Source: Phaeosaccion multiseriatum (taxonomy: Eukaryota > Ochrophyta, other classes). Taken from it: DNA of 64,000 nt. The stretch covers positions 2,046,001 to 2,110,000 of the forward strand of contig OZ218956.1 in NCBI GenBank assembly GCA_965112735.1, read 5' to 3'. The notes under the pieces were generated by a model, which was not told the DNA's origin, did not search any database, and saw only the letters and a list, made by a program, of their open reading frames with translations. Below are positions 9,032-18,992 of this stretch, in pieces (position 1 is the first letter of the stretch; each line of letters opens with the position of its first letter). A program made the position numbers and the translations under genes.

Positions 9032-10088
9032 GGAAAAAGTGGGCTGTCTCTCTCTCTCGGATGAGGGGGAAACTGAAACTGGGACTTAATTCATTGAACA
9101 CCTACGGCTTGGGGGGGGGGGGGGGGCTCTACGCCGCTAGGCCGCTCGGGGGGGGCCTTAGGCCGATCTAGGCCTAGACCGACGGCCTCCGGCCGCTCTA
9201 GGCCGCTCACTTTCAGTCTTAGGCGGCCTCTAGCCCGCCTCTAGGCAGCCTCCCCGTGACCGCGGGCGCGTGCGTGGCGCCGCCCAGCCCCAGTGGCAAC
9301 AGCACACCTGTAGACATGCACTCCTCGCGGAAAGAGAGAACACGGCCCGTGCACGCTGCGTACATGATCCGGGCTGGACGGCTTCACAGCCCTGCAGGGC
9401 ACGACGATGAGTTGCTTTCGTGGTGTGGTCTCTCGGCACTCAAGTCATCGGCCTGCTACGAGCAGGTTAGGCAATCAGTACATGTCAAGATTATTGGAGA
9501 GGGATCCGATCGAGCGGCGAGCTTGTACCACTCGTGAGATGGGGAGGTGTAGAGGGGTTAGGGATCTCGTGATGTGGCGCTCGGAGCAGCACCCAGCCAG
9601 AGGTGGTGGGCCTGGGGTTCATGGGGTGGAGGAAGGGAGGGCGAAGCGAGCTCGGCAGGGAGAGGCAGAAGAGTGAGAAGACAAAGAAGATACACACACA
9701 CATATATATATATACATATATATATATGAGCACGTGTAGTACTGTCGTTTGACTTCAATACTCTGTGAGACATTTGGGCTGGCTCCGAGCCAGCCCAGGG
9801 GCAAATCCCGCCCCTCGCCTACGGCTAGGCCGCCGCCCTAGGCCGCCTAGGGGGCGGCCTGGAAATAGGCCGAGGATCTACGGCCCTCTCAAGGCCACAC
9901 AATCTTCCAAAATCGGCCTAGGCCGCTGGGTGTGCATGGGGCTGTCTCTTGAGAGGCCTTGTCGTGCTAGCCATACCATTGTATGGCGCGGAAATCAATG
10001 CAGGCCGACATGAAACCAACCACCCACGCCTTCCGCCTCTGTGCATCTGACTCTGAAGTCCAAAGCCTTTCTGATTCTTGAAGCGCCA
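9032..10088. repeat. Intergenic repeat region between PPR genes 1 and 2
   Basis: No convincing gene. A run of 17 G at about 9111-9127 is followed by palindromic CTAGGCC-rich DNA (9126-9245) and again at 9800-9935. These are close in sequence to the subterminal parts of the TIR element at 41292-42988, so this may be a decayed relative about 850 bp long. A TA/CA microsatellite lies at 9690-9728. A short inverted repeat, GGGCTGGCTCCGAGCCAGCCC minus its ends, lies near 9777-9797. Confidence 0.5.
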
Positions 10089-11843
10089 TCAGACATTGAG
10101 AATCACACGGCCCTCGTTGCTGTCCTGCCCTGTGGCGTGGAGTCCGAGCTCTTCGTTGAGGTACGCCAGCACCGCGGGTTTGAGCACGCTGACGCCGTCC
10201 ACGCTGCCGCGGCCTCGCCCGGTGATGACAATGATCTGGCCCTTGGTCTTTTCCACTTGGAGAGCGTATCGAAGGGCGGCCTTGCCGGTCCACTCCGAGT
10301 GCTCGTGCAGGTCCATCACCTCCCCTTCGTTGCCCTTCTCCCAATGCGATATCATACCATTTGTGATAGCCTCTGCGTACAAGCCGTCAGCCAAGCGCCA
10401 TTGCTCGTGCACGGACAGGACATCGATAGCGGCCCTGTACGTCACGTCATTGGGCTTAATGCCCTCTGCGCGCATCTCTGTCAACAAGGCAAGCGCCTTC
10501 TTACCCTGCCCTGCCTTGGCACACGCACTAATCGCAGAGCTGTACGAGACGACCTCAGGCGGAATGCCTTCCCTCCGCATCTCCTCCAGCAAGGCAACAG
10601 CCTTCTCGTACTCTCCTGCATCGCCACAAGCAGAAATCGCAGAACTGTATGTGATGTGATCGGGCTGAAGTCCTTCTTCTCTCATCTCCTTCATCAAGTC
10701 CAATGCCTTCTCGTACTCTCCTGCATAGCCACAAGCAGTAATCGCGGAGTTGTACGAGATGACAGTGCGCTGAAGACCTTCCGTGCCCATGTCCTTTAGC
10801 AAGTCGAGCGCCTTCTCGTACCGCCCTGCCTTGGCACAAGCATAGATCGCAGAGCTGTATGAAAAAGCATTGGGTTGAAGCCCTTCCATCCGCATCTCCT
10901 TCATCAAGTCCAAAGCCTTCTCGTACTCTCCTCCATTGCCACAAGCAGCAATCGCTGAGCTGTACGTGATAACGTTGGGCCGAATCCCCTCCCTCCGCAT
11001 CTCCTCCATCAAGTCCAGCGCCTTTATATGTTTCCCTGCATTGGCACACGCATCAATCGCAGAGTTGTACGAGATGTCATTGGGATGAAGTCCCCCCCTG
11101 CGCATCTCCTCCAGCAAGCCAAGCGCTTTCTTGTATTCCCCTACCTTGGCACACGCACTAACCGCAGAATTGTACGAGACTTCTTTGGGCTCAAGGCCTT
11201 CCCTGCGCATCTCCTCCAGTAAGTCAAGTGCCTTCTCGTGCTCTCCTGCATTGCCACAAGCCCTAATCGCAGAGCTGTAAGTGAAAGCATTGGGCTCAAC
11301 TCCTTCTTCTCGCATCTCCTTCAACAAGTCAAGCGCCTTCTCGTGCTGCCCTGCATTGCCGCAGGCAGATATCGCAGAGCTGTACGTGATGACATCGGGT
11401 TGAAACCCGCTGGTCTTCATCTCATCGAGCAGGGCGAGCGCGCCCTTCCATCGCCCCGCTTTACCCACCGCAGAAATAGAAACGTTGTACAAAATAACAT
11501 TCATCACAACCCCTGACGCTCTCGCCCCCCCAAGTGTTCTCGCGACCCCCCTCCAATCGCGCTCATGTCCAAGTCTCTTGATCTCTTCGGCCAACTTGAT
11601 TTGCCGACCTCTTTCTCCGTATCCTCGTCCAGATGCTCGTCCTTGCTGCATTCCGCCCTCATAGCCCATCGTGCCGAGGAGGCGGAGTGGCCGCCGAGCA
11701 GGGATGGCAGTGGCGTCTCCAAATGAGAGAGGAGGAGTAGGAGGAGGGGAGGAGGTGGAAGAACCAGAGAAAGAACGAGCAGGCGCACACTTTCCACCGC
11801 TGCAACACAGTCCTCCTCCTGCTGTATATATGAATCCCGCCAT
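10089..11843 (-). CDS. PPR-SMR protein 2
   Basis: Single-exon frame of 584 residues from the ATG at 11841-11843. The N-terminus has a Ser/Pro-rich stretch that may be a targeting sequence. There are about 11 PPR repeats of the same type as its neighbours. The SMR domain is nearly identical to that of PPR protein 1 (DLHEHSEWT, TGRGRGSVDG, LAYLNEELGL), ending in the shared tail ATGQDS-EGR. Fewer repeats than the flanking copies points to gain or loss of whole repeats by unequal recombination. The role is inferred: sequence-specific organelle RNA binding, with SMR adding nuclease or interaction function. Confidence 0.92.
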   Translation of the reverse strand: MAGFIYTAGGGLCCSGGKCAPARSFSGSSTSSPPPTPPLSFGDATAIPARRPLRLLGTMGYEGGMQQGRASGRGYGERGRQIKLAEEIKRLGHERDWRGVARTLGGARASGVVMNVILYNVSISAVGKAGRWKGALALLDEMKTSGFQPDVITYSSAISACGNAGQHEKALDLLKEMREEGVEPNAFTYSSAIRACGNAGEHEKALDLLEEMRREGLEPKEVSYNSAVSACAKVGEYKKALGLLEEMRRGGLHPNDISYNSAIDACANAGKHIKALDLMEEMRREGIRPNVITYSSAIAACGNGGEYEKALDLMKEMRMEGLQPNAFSYSSAIYACAKAGRYEKALDLLKDMGTEGLQRTVISYNSAITACGYAGEYEKALDLMKEMREEGLQPDHITYSSAISACGDAGEYEKAVALLEEMRREGIPPEVVSYSSAISACAKAGQGKKALALLTEMRAEGIKPNDVTYRAAIDVLSVHEQWRLADGLYAEAITNGMISHWEKGNEGEVMDLHEHSEWTGKAALRYALQVEKTKGQIIVITGRGRGSVDGVSVLKPAVLAYLNEELGLHATGQDSNEGRVILNV

Positions 11844-11939
11844 CGCGTCCTTTGGCCCTCCAGTTCCTATATGCGGAGGTGCAGAGGGAAAAGTAAAACA
11901 ATTGGTTTCCTAAAAGTAAAAAAAAAAAAACACCCGCTA

Positions 11940-12315
11940 CTGTGATTTCGCGGTTGAGTGGCACTTTTGACGCCCCATTAATTTTTTTTTACGCCAAATG
12001 ACGATTTTTTTGACGACGTTTGACGACGTTTGACGACGCTTTAGCCCCCTATTTGACGCCCTTTGACGCCTTTTGACGCTCTTTGACGCCCTTTGAGGCC
12101 CTTTTCCGTGATTTTTTTTTACGTGATTTTTTCTAGACGAAATTAAGGCGAATTAAGATAAAAGGGCGTCAAAGTGCGTCAAATAGGGGGCTAAAGCGTC
12201 GTCAAACGTCGTCAAACGTCGTCAAACGTCGTCAAAAAAATCGTCATTTGGCGTAAAAAAAAATTAATGGGGCGTAATTGGGCGTCAAAAGTGCCACTCA
12301 ACCGCGAAATCACAG
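11940..12315. mobile_element. MITE with long terminal inverted repeats and TA duplication
   Basis: A 376-bp element starting CTGTGATTTCGCGG and ending with its reverse complement, flanked on both sides by TA (11938-11939 and 12316-12317). The inverted repeats extend about 150 bp with small differences and contain internal GACGACGTTT repeats. TA targets and CTGT/CAGT-like ends fit a Tc1/mariner-type non-autonomous element. It codes for nothing. It lies upstream of PPR gene 2 and downstream of PPR gene 3. Confidence 0.88.
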
Positions 12316-12344
12316 TATTGTTCCTTTCCTTTTGAATGAAGCAG

Positions 12345-12500
12345 CCTACTATCCGCTATCGCCGGCGCCAGCCGGCACGCTATCCGCTATCGCCGGCGCC
12401 AGCCGGCTTTGGGGGGGGGGGGGGGGGGGTTGTTGGGGCGTGCTATCCGCCAGCCGGCGCGCTATCCGCTATCGCCGGGGCCCGATAGCGCGCTATCGAG
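12345..12500. repeat. GC-rich palindromic repeats with a poly-G run
   Basis: The motif CTATCCGCTATCGCCGG recurs, joined to GCCGGCGCCAGCCGGC, with a run of about 17 G at 12413-12430. The same GGCGCCAGCCGG core recurs inside the TIR element near 41460-42830. This block lies just downstream of the broken end of PPR gene 3 and may mark the lesion. Confidence 0.6.
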
Positions 12501-12572
12501 AATGTGGCGATAGTGTATCAGGGGTCGACCAATGCACACGTTTCCCCTGACCTTTCCCTGTTCCTCAACCCG

Positions 12573-14657
12573 TCAAGCGCTTTCTCGCGCTCCCTTGGAT
12601 TCCCACCAAGCAGTCATGGCAAAGCTGTAGCTGACAATGTCGGGCGGAAGGCCCTCCGTGCGCATTTCCTTCAGCAAATCCAGCGCCTTTTCGTACTGGC
12701 CCGCCTTTCCACAAGCAGCTATTACAGAGGTGTAAGAGCTCCTGTCGGGTTGAAGGCCTTCGTCTCGCATCTCCTTTAACATGTCAAGCGCCTCCTCGTA
12801 CTGCCCTGCATTACCACAAGCACTGATCGCAGTGTTGTACACATCAGGCTGAAGGCCCTCCTTGCGCATCTCCTCCAGCGAGTCAACCGTCGTATCGTGC
12901 TGCCTAGCTTTGTCCCAAGCAGCAAGCGCACATTTGTACGAGATGGTATTGGGCTGAAGGCCCTCCTTTATCATCTCCTTGAACAGGTTAAATGCCTTCG
13001 CGTGCTTACCTGCCTTGGCGCAAGCATCAATCGCAGAGCTGTACATTTCATCGGGCTGAAGGCCCTCCGCGCGCACCTCCTCCCGCAGGGCAAGCGCCTT
13101 CTCGTGCTCTCCCGTGAAGGCATAAGCAGTAATCGCAGAGCTGTACCAGATCTTATCGGGCTGAAGGCCCTCCGTACGCATCTTCTTGAGCAAGTCTAGT
13201 ACCTTCTCGTGCTCTCCCGCCTTGCCACAAGCAGCAATCGCAGAATTGTACGAAACCGCATTGGGTGGAAGTCCTTCCTTCCGCATGTCCTCCAGCAAGT
13301 TCAGCGCCTTGTCGTGCTCTCCTGCCTGGGCACAAGCACTAACCGCGGAACTGTATGTAGTGACGTCGGGCTGAAGACCCTCCGTGCGCATCTTCTCCAG
13401 CAAGTCCAGCGCCTTCTCGTGCTCTCCTGCCTTGCCACAAGCAGCAATCGCAGAATTGTACGAAACCGCATTAGGTTTAACCCCTTCCCTCCGCATCTCC
13501 GTCAACAGGTCCAGTGCCTTCTCGTGCTGAGCTGCTTTGCCACAAGCATCAATCGCAGAGCTGTACGAGATTTCATTGGGCTGAAGCGCTTCCCTCCGCA
13601 TCTCCTCCAGCAAATCCAGTGCCTTTTCGTGCTTCCCTGCCTTGGCACAAGCACTGATCGCAGAACTATACGTGATTTCATTGGGCTGAACTCCTTGCCT
13701 CCGCATCTCCTTCAGCAAGTCAAGCGCCTTCTCGTAGTGCCCTGCCTTGCCACACGCAGAAATTGCGGAACTGAACGAGATGATGTCGGGCTGAAGGCCC
13801 TCTCTCCGCATCTCCTCCAGCAAGGCAAGCGCCTTCTCGTGCTCTCCTGCTTTCCCACAGGCATCAATCGCAGAGTTGTACGAGATTTCATTGGGATGAA
13901 GACCTCCTTCTCGCATCTCCTTCAACAAGTCAAGCGCTTTCTCGTGCTCTCCTGCCTTGCCACAAGCAGCAATCGCAGAACTGTACGAGAATTTATTGGG
14001 CTGAAGTCCTTCCTCTGGCATTTCCTTCAGCAAGGCAAGCGCCTTCTCATACTGCCCTGCCTTGCCGCACGCAGAAATCGCAGAAGTGTATGTGATGGCA
14101 TTGGGGTGAATTCCTTCCCTCCGCATCGTCTTCATCAAGTCAAGTGCCTTCTCGTACTGCCCTGCCTTGCCACAAGCACTAATCGCGGAACTGTACGTGA
14201 TTACGTTGGGCACGACCCCACTTGCCTTCATGTCATCGAGTAGGGCAAGCGCACCCTTCCATCGCCCCGCTTCACCCACCGCAGAAATGGAAGCGTTGAA
14301 CAAAACGACGCTCATCTGAAGCCCCGCTGCTCTCGCCTCCTCAAGCGCGTTCGCAACACCTTTCCAATCGCCCTTCTTTCCGAGTTTCTGAACCTCTTTG
14401 GTCAGAAAAAAACGATCTGTGCTGTTGCCACCTCGCACATACCGTCGTGCAGATCCTCGTCCTTGCTGCGTCTCGCTTTCAGTGCCCATGCTTCTGTGGA
14501 GTGGGGGCGAATGAATCGCCGATAGGACGCAGAAGGAGTGTCGTCTCTTTTCTCCCCAAGAGGAGGTAAAAGCACCAGAGACAGGTATGAAAGCAGTGCC
14601 AGAAGCACCATCTCCTCCCCTGCCATACAGGCCCGCTACTTCTGCGGAGCCCCTCAT
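12573..14657 (-). CDS. PPR protein 3, truncated, SMR domain lost
   Basis: Single exon. I choose the ATG at 14655-14657 because the frame further upstream lacks a usable ATG clear of the divergent acyl-CoA dehydrogenase gene. This gives about 694 residues with about 17 PPR repeats; the first repeat and the upstream QQGRGS segment match the two sister genes. It ends abruptly inside a repeat (AWWESKGARESA, stop). Another frame just beyond the deviation still reads EREKALD, the expected next helix, so a 1-2 base frameshift followed by unrelated DNA ended the gene. Two repeats near 12840 and 13045 are one or two residues short. It may still make a PPR protein without SMR, or be decaying. Confidence 0.8.
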   Translation of the reverse strand: MRGSAEVAGLYGRGGDGASGTAFIPVSGAFTSSWGEKRRHSFCVLSAIHSPPLHRSMGTESETQQGRGSARRYVRGGNSTDRFFLTKEVQKLGKKGDWKGVANALEEARAAGLQMSVVLFNASISAVGEAGRWKGALALLDDMKASGVVPNVITYSSAISACGKAGQYEKALDLMKTMRREGIHPNAITYTSAISACGKAGQYEKALALLKEMPEEGLQPNKFSYSSAIAACGKAGEHEKALDLLKEMREGGLHPNEISYNSAIDACGKAGEHEKALALLEEMRREGLQPDIISFSSAISACGKAGHYEKALDLLKEMRRQGVQPNEITYSSAISACAKAGKHEKALDLLEEMRREALQPNEISYSSAIDACGKAAQHEKALDLLTEMRREGVKPNAVSYNSAIAACGKAGEHEKALDLLEKMRTEGLQPDVTTYSSAVSACAQAGEHDKALNLLEDMRKEGLPPNAVSYNSAIAACGKAGEHEKVLDLLKKMRTEGLQPDKIWYSSAITAYAFTGEHEKALALREEVRAEGLQPDEMYSSAIDACAKAGKHAKAFNLFKEMIKEGLQPNTISYKCALAAWDKARQHDTTVDSLEEMRKEGLQPDVYNTAISACGNAGQYEEALDMLKEMRDEGLQPDRSSYTSVIAACGKAGQYEKALDLLKEMRTEGLPPDIVSYSFAMTAWWESKGARESA

Positions 14658-14786
14658 CCTTTTATGGGCTGACTGGACGAACTTGGTGGGGGCGTTGGTT
14701 GTACTCCGTCGCCATTTGTTGTAAACGTGGTGCGCCCCCCCCTTTCCGCCCCTCGATCCCTCCTTCTCCATCGCACACAGCCCGTG
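14658..14786. promoter_or_regulatory. Divergent promoter region (PPR gene 3 / ACAD)
   Basis: Only 129 bp separate the two start codons, so both genes probably share a bidirectional promoter. No TATA box or named element is evident. Confidence 0.4.
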
Positions 14787-17617
14787 ATGGATTTCGGGAG
14801 GCGGTACGAAACGCTGGTGGAGTTCGTCGAGCAGGATGTGATTCCGGCAGAGTGCATCTTTGAGGCGCAAGTGGCAGAGGCGGAGAGAAGAACGGGGTCG
14901 AGGTGGGCGGAATACCCGCCCGTCATGGAGCAGCTCAAGACCAAGGCCAAGAGCCTCGGGCTTTGGAATCTGTTCATGCCCAAAGGACACGAAGGAAGCG
15001 CGGGGGTGTCCATGAAGGACTACGCCATCATGAGCGAGGTGCGGTGTATCTCATTGTGCCGCAGTGGAGAAGAGGGGAAAGAAAAGAGAGAAAGGGGAGG
15101 GGAGAGGGTTTGCGAGGAAGGGAGGAATATTTCAAATCTCCCCCGCCTCTCTCTCCTCTTGCTGTGTTTTGCCAACTGCAGGAGCCGTTCTCCTCTGCCT
15201 TGATTTGCGCCCTGAGTCTGAACCCACTCCCTCGTCCTTCTACCTCTACCCTTTACATGAATTCAAATGCATCCAAAGGTTATGGGGCGGTCTTTCTTAG
15301 CTCCGGAGGCGTGTAACTGCAATGCCCCAGACACCGGGAACATGGAGGTGCTTGCAAAATACGGTAGCAAGGCCCAGAGGGAGAGGTAAGTTGGTTGGGA
15401 TTGGGGCTGGGGTTCGGGTTAGAGAGGTACATATGCGGACCCGCTGCTGTTTAAGAGGGAGTTTGGGGTGGTTCTGGGAAGCCTCCTTCCTTGCACTTGC
15501 CTGCTGCTGTGCTTGGCGCAGAGTCGAGAGAAACTAATTTTAAGGAAGACCGTCCATCAGAGGCACAGGAGCGAAGAAGAATTTCATTTAGCGGCTCCTC
15601 GTGTTTATCTATGAATACACACCCCTCCCCTCCCACTCACACTCACACGCATACGCATAAACACACACACATATATACACACACGCACGCACGCACGCAC
15701 GCACACACATACACACACAGATGGCTCACCCCGCTGCTGGAGGGCAAGATCCGCAGCGCCTTCCTCATGACGGAGCCCGACGTGGCGAGCTCCGACGCCA
15801 CCAACATCGAGTGCTCCATCCGAGCCCTGCCCAGCGACGAGGGCGGCGGGTACGTTGTCGTTGGCGGCGGGTGTGTTGTCAGTTGTGAGGATCATACCTT
15901 GTCAGTTTTCAGTTTCAGTTTCAGTGTTGACCACACATGAACGCCTCTCAACACGTCAACACACGCTGGCTGTCCACTATCCACCGTCACTCGTCACCGT
16001 CACTGCCACGACCAGGTATGTTGTCAACGGGAGAAAGTGGTGGTCCACCGGGGCGGGCGACCCACGCTGTGCCATCACCATCGTTATGGGCCGGATGGAG
16101 GGCCCCAACTGGGGAGACGGCAGCAGGTCTCTCTCTCGCCACGGCCGCCACAGCATGGTTCTCATCCCCCTACACACTGCGGGTGTGAAGGTGGAGCGCG
16201 AATTAACTGTGTTTGGGTACGATGACGCCCCTCACGGGCATGCAGAGGTGTCTCTCACGGATGTGAGAGTACCCAGAGACGCCATCTTGCTCGGGGAGGG
16301 GAGGGGCTTTGAAATTGCGCAGGGCAGGTATGTGTGTGTATGTATGTGTTTGTGTATTGTATCCGTCACCATCACCCTCACCCTCACCCTGACATCTTAC
16401 CCTACACTTGACATCTCCTCCTCCCCCTCCTCCTCAGGCTCGGGCCGGGGCGCGTCCACCATTGCATGCGTGCTATTGGCCTGGCTGAAAGGGCCCTCGC
16501 CGCTGCCGTTGTTCGCACTCGACAACGCAGGACCTTTGGGAAACTGCTGAGTGAGAACGAAGTTGTCAGGCATCAACTAGCAGAGAGCCGCATGGACATC
16601 GCACAGGTGGATGAGGAGAGCGCGGAGGGAGGGAGGGAGGGAGGGCAAGAGACGGGGAGGGGAGTGGAGGGAGAGAGGGTTGATGTGATTTGTCTTGATT
16701 TGGATTTGGGACTTTGAATCTAATTCCTTCTTCTGTCGCAATCGATGCGCTTGCATCCTCTGTGCATGCATATCTGTCATATCCTACTCGCTTCCTCCCA
16801 CTCCATGACAGGCTCGGCTGCTAGTCCTGGACTGCGCAGAGAAATTGGAGACTCTGGGGCTGAAGGGGGCCATTCAGGAAGTGTCCATGATCAAGGTACG
16901 ATGAGGGTTGCAGTTGCAGCTGCGGTTGTAGTTTATTAGACCTTTTGCTGTAGTCAATCGGTAGGTAGGTAGGTAGGTAGGTAGGTAGGTAGGTAGGTAG
17001 GTAGGTAGGTAGGTAGGTAGGTAGGTAGGTAGGTAGGTAGGTAGGTAGGTACAAAGAGCCAAGTAGAGACCTGCTGCTCACGGAAAGTAGTTGCGTTCCA
17101 GGCCTTTGACCTCGATCACTATCGACGAACAAGCCCTTCCGCTCCCCTCCCTCGATTAGGTTGTTGTCCCGCGGGCAGCGTGTCAGGTGATCGACCGGGC
17201 TATTCAGATTCACGGCGGCATGGGCGTGAGTCAAGACTCTTTCCTTGCCTCGGCTTACGCTCACATGCGCACACTTCGGATAGCGGATGGACCAGACGAG
17301 GTAGGAGGGCAGGACGAGAGCAGCGGTTACAAAGGAATGGAGCACACCCACACCGGCACCCTTTAGCCCTCTTCCAGTCCTTTATGAAGCGCGCTCTTTT
17401 TCTCTCTCTCTCTCTCTCTCTTTCTTTGTTGCTCCCTTCCCCCCCCCCCGCTCCTCCTCTTCCTCCTCCTCCCCCACTCCTGTCATAGGTCCATATTCGG
17501 AGCGTCGCCAAACAGGAGCTTGCAGGGAGGGACGAAGAGAGGGCAGGGGCAAGGGGTCTCGCACAGCTCACACTCTCACGAACGAGAGCAGGACAGAGAG
17601 CGAGGCCTAGACTGTGA
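14787..17617 (+). CDS. Acyl-CoA dehydrogenase, ACAD10/11 type
   Basis: Eight exons: 14787-15038, 15279-15385, 15721-15849, 16016-16327, 16438-16606, 16812-16895, 17160-17300, 17489-17617; 440 residues. It oxidises acyl-CoA to enoyl-CoA with FAD in fatty-acid beta-oxidation. Family motifs: [27 protein letters not shown] (flavin/substrate contact), [15 protein letters not shown], and near the C-terminus [11 protein letters not shown] and ADGPDEVH. In the last, Asp sits where MCAD-type enzymes have the catalytic Glu, as is usual in ACAD10/11. The N-terminus has no presequence and the protein ends RARPRL; PRL resembles a non-canonical peroxisomal PTS1. There is no kinase-like domain as in full-length ACAD10/11. 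All phases agree. Confidence 0.93.
16960..17051. repeat. (TAGG)n microsatellite in ACAD intron 6
   Basis: About 23 uninterrupted copies of the tetranucleotide GGTA/TAGG inside the intron between exons 6 and 7. Confidence 0.95.
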
Positions 17618-18969
17618 TGCCCCTCCAGGTCGCGGGACAGCATGCTGACAGTATATAGGCTCGATACACACGGCACTGGCTGTGCACGGATGTTTACTAT
17701 AGATGGTGAGATGGTGGGCGGATGTGACAAGTCCAGCAGCGGCTTCATCGGGTCCTTCCTTCCGTCCTTCCTTCCTTCCGGACGGGAGGGTGGCAATGAG
17801 GATGGTGATGGTGACGACTACGCTTGGTTTAGCTTGGTTGGCTTGACTTTCCTGGCTTGGCTTGGCTTGGCTTGGCTTGCTTGGCTTGGCTTACAGTGAC
17901 TGGCCCACGAAGAGAAAGCGGAGAAGAAGACGGGGGGGGGAGCTCATTCAATAGGAGACGTCAACAAGAGAGCAGGGCTGGCAGGACAAGAGGCACAGCG
18001 CACGCACGAGACACAAGATGGAGTGGCGTGGTGCACCTTCGGGGCTGCCCATCTGCCGACCTGTGGCTGAGCAGCAGCAGCAGCAGCATGAGTTGAAGTG
18101 GTGGTTTTGCTGCTTGGAAGGATCATGACTCACAGAGAGACAGGCTAAGAGATCTGTCAACAGACAATGACGGCTCACTTGTGCTGCTGCTCTCATCGAT
18201 GCATCGGATGATCAGAGCTTCTGTAAGAGGGGCGGTGAATGGTGGTGGATGGCAGTAGATGGCAGTGGTTGGCGAAGGGCCTTACGCTGGGCGGCGGTCT
18301 CGATACGCTCTCACTCAAGGCCAAAAACCGTAGTGAACAAGTTAAGTATTTTGCGGAGCGGGACTCGTATTGGGGATCAGTCGCGCTCGGTAGACACAAA
18401 TAGAATGGAAGCTTGCTTACGGTGGACGTTTTAAGCAGAGGCTTACTAACCGAAGGAGGAAATGTTTTTATAAAAAAATTAATTAGTCGTGCCTGCTGTA
18501 TAACCACTTGGCAGTCTTGAAAAGAGACACAACATCATCGCCCTTGGTACTTGCACAACCCTCCGACGAGAGCGAGCGCTCCGCCGAGCGGAACTGAACT
18601 CGTTGCTCGTATTGCAACACTTGCAGTGTACAACCGACTCAAAAGAATTCGACAACTTGTCGTTCTACTGCTGCTGCTGCTTCTACTACTACTGCTACTA
18701 CTCTACTACTCTGCTGCTGCTGCTGCTACGCTTCTGCCCCCCCCCCCCCCCACTTGTTCTTTCCGTCGCCCAACATGGCTCTATATATCGAGACTTTGAG
18801 CGATCCTTCCTCCCCCCACCGCCGCCCGAATGAGAGTCAAAACATAGCCTCACCCGGCCAAAGGAACACAAAAAGGGTCACGGTCTACCTCCCCCTCGGG
18901 TCACGGTCTACCTCCCCCTCGGGTCACAGTCTACCTCCCCCTCGGGTCACGGTCCAAGTCTCCCTCGGG
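17618..18969. other. Intergenic region between convergent ACAD and ELM2-PHD genes
   Basis: Both neighbours end here, so it should hold two 3' ends. Visible: GGCTT repeats at about 17850-17895, a GGATGGCAGTGGATGG-like motif at about 18241-18270, CTG/CTA-rich DNA at 18665-18730 and a poly-C run at 18737-18751. No gene was recognised. Confidence 0.6.
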
Positions 18970-18992
18970 TCACGGTCGACCTCCCCCTCGGG
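18876..18992. repeat. 23-bp tandem repeat at the end of the ELM2-PHD gene
   Basis: Five copies of GGGTCACGGTCTACCTCCCC plus CTC with small differences. The array overlaps the stop codon region at 18970 and runs into the last codons (GGGRPRGGGRP) of the minus-strand gene, so repeat copy number could change the protein end. Confidence 0.8.

Noticed and set aside
14658-14990. Upstream extension of PPR gene 3 to 14990
   Set aside because: That frame begins with GTG and overlaps the coding start of the divergent acyl-CoA dehydrogenase; the ATG at 14657 fits better.
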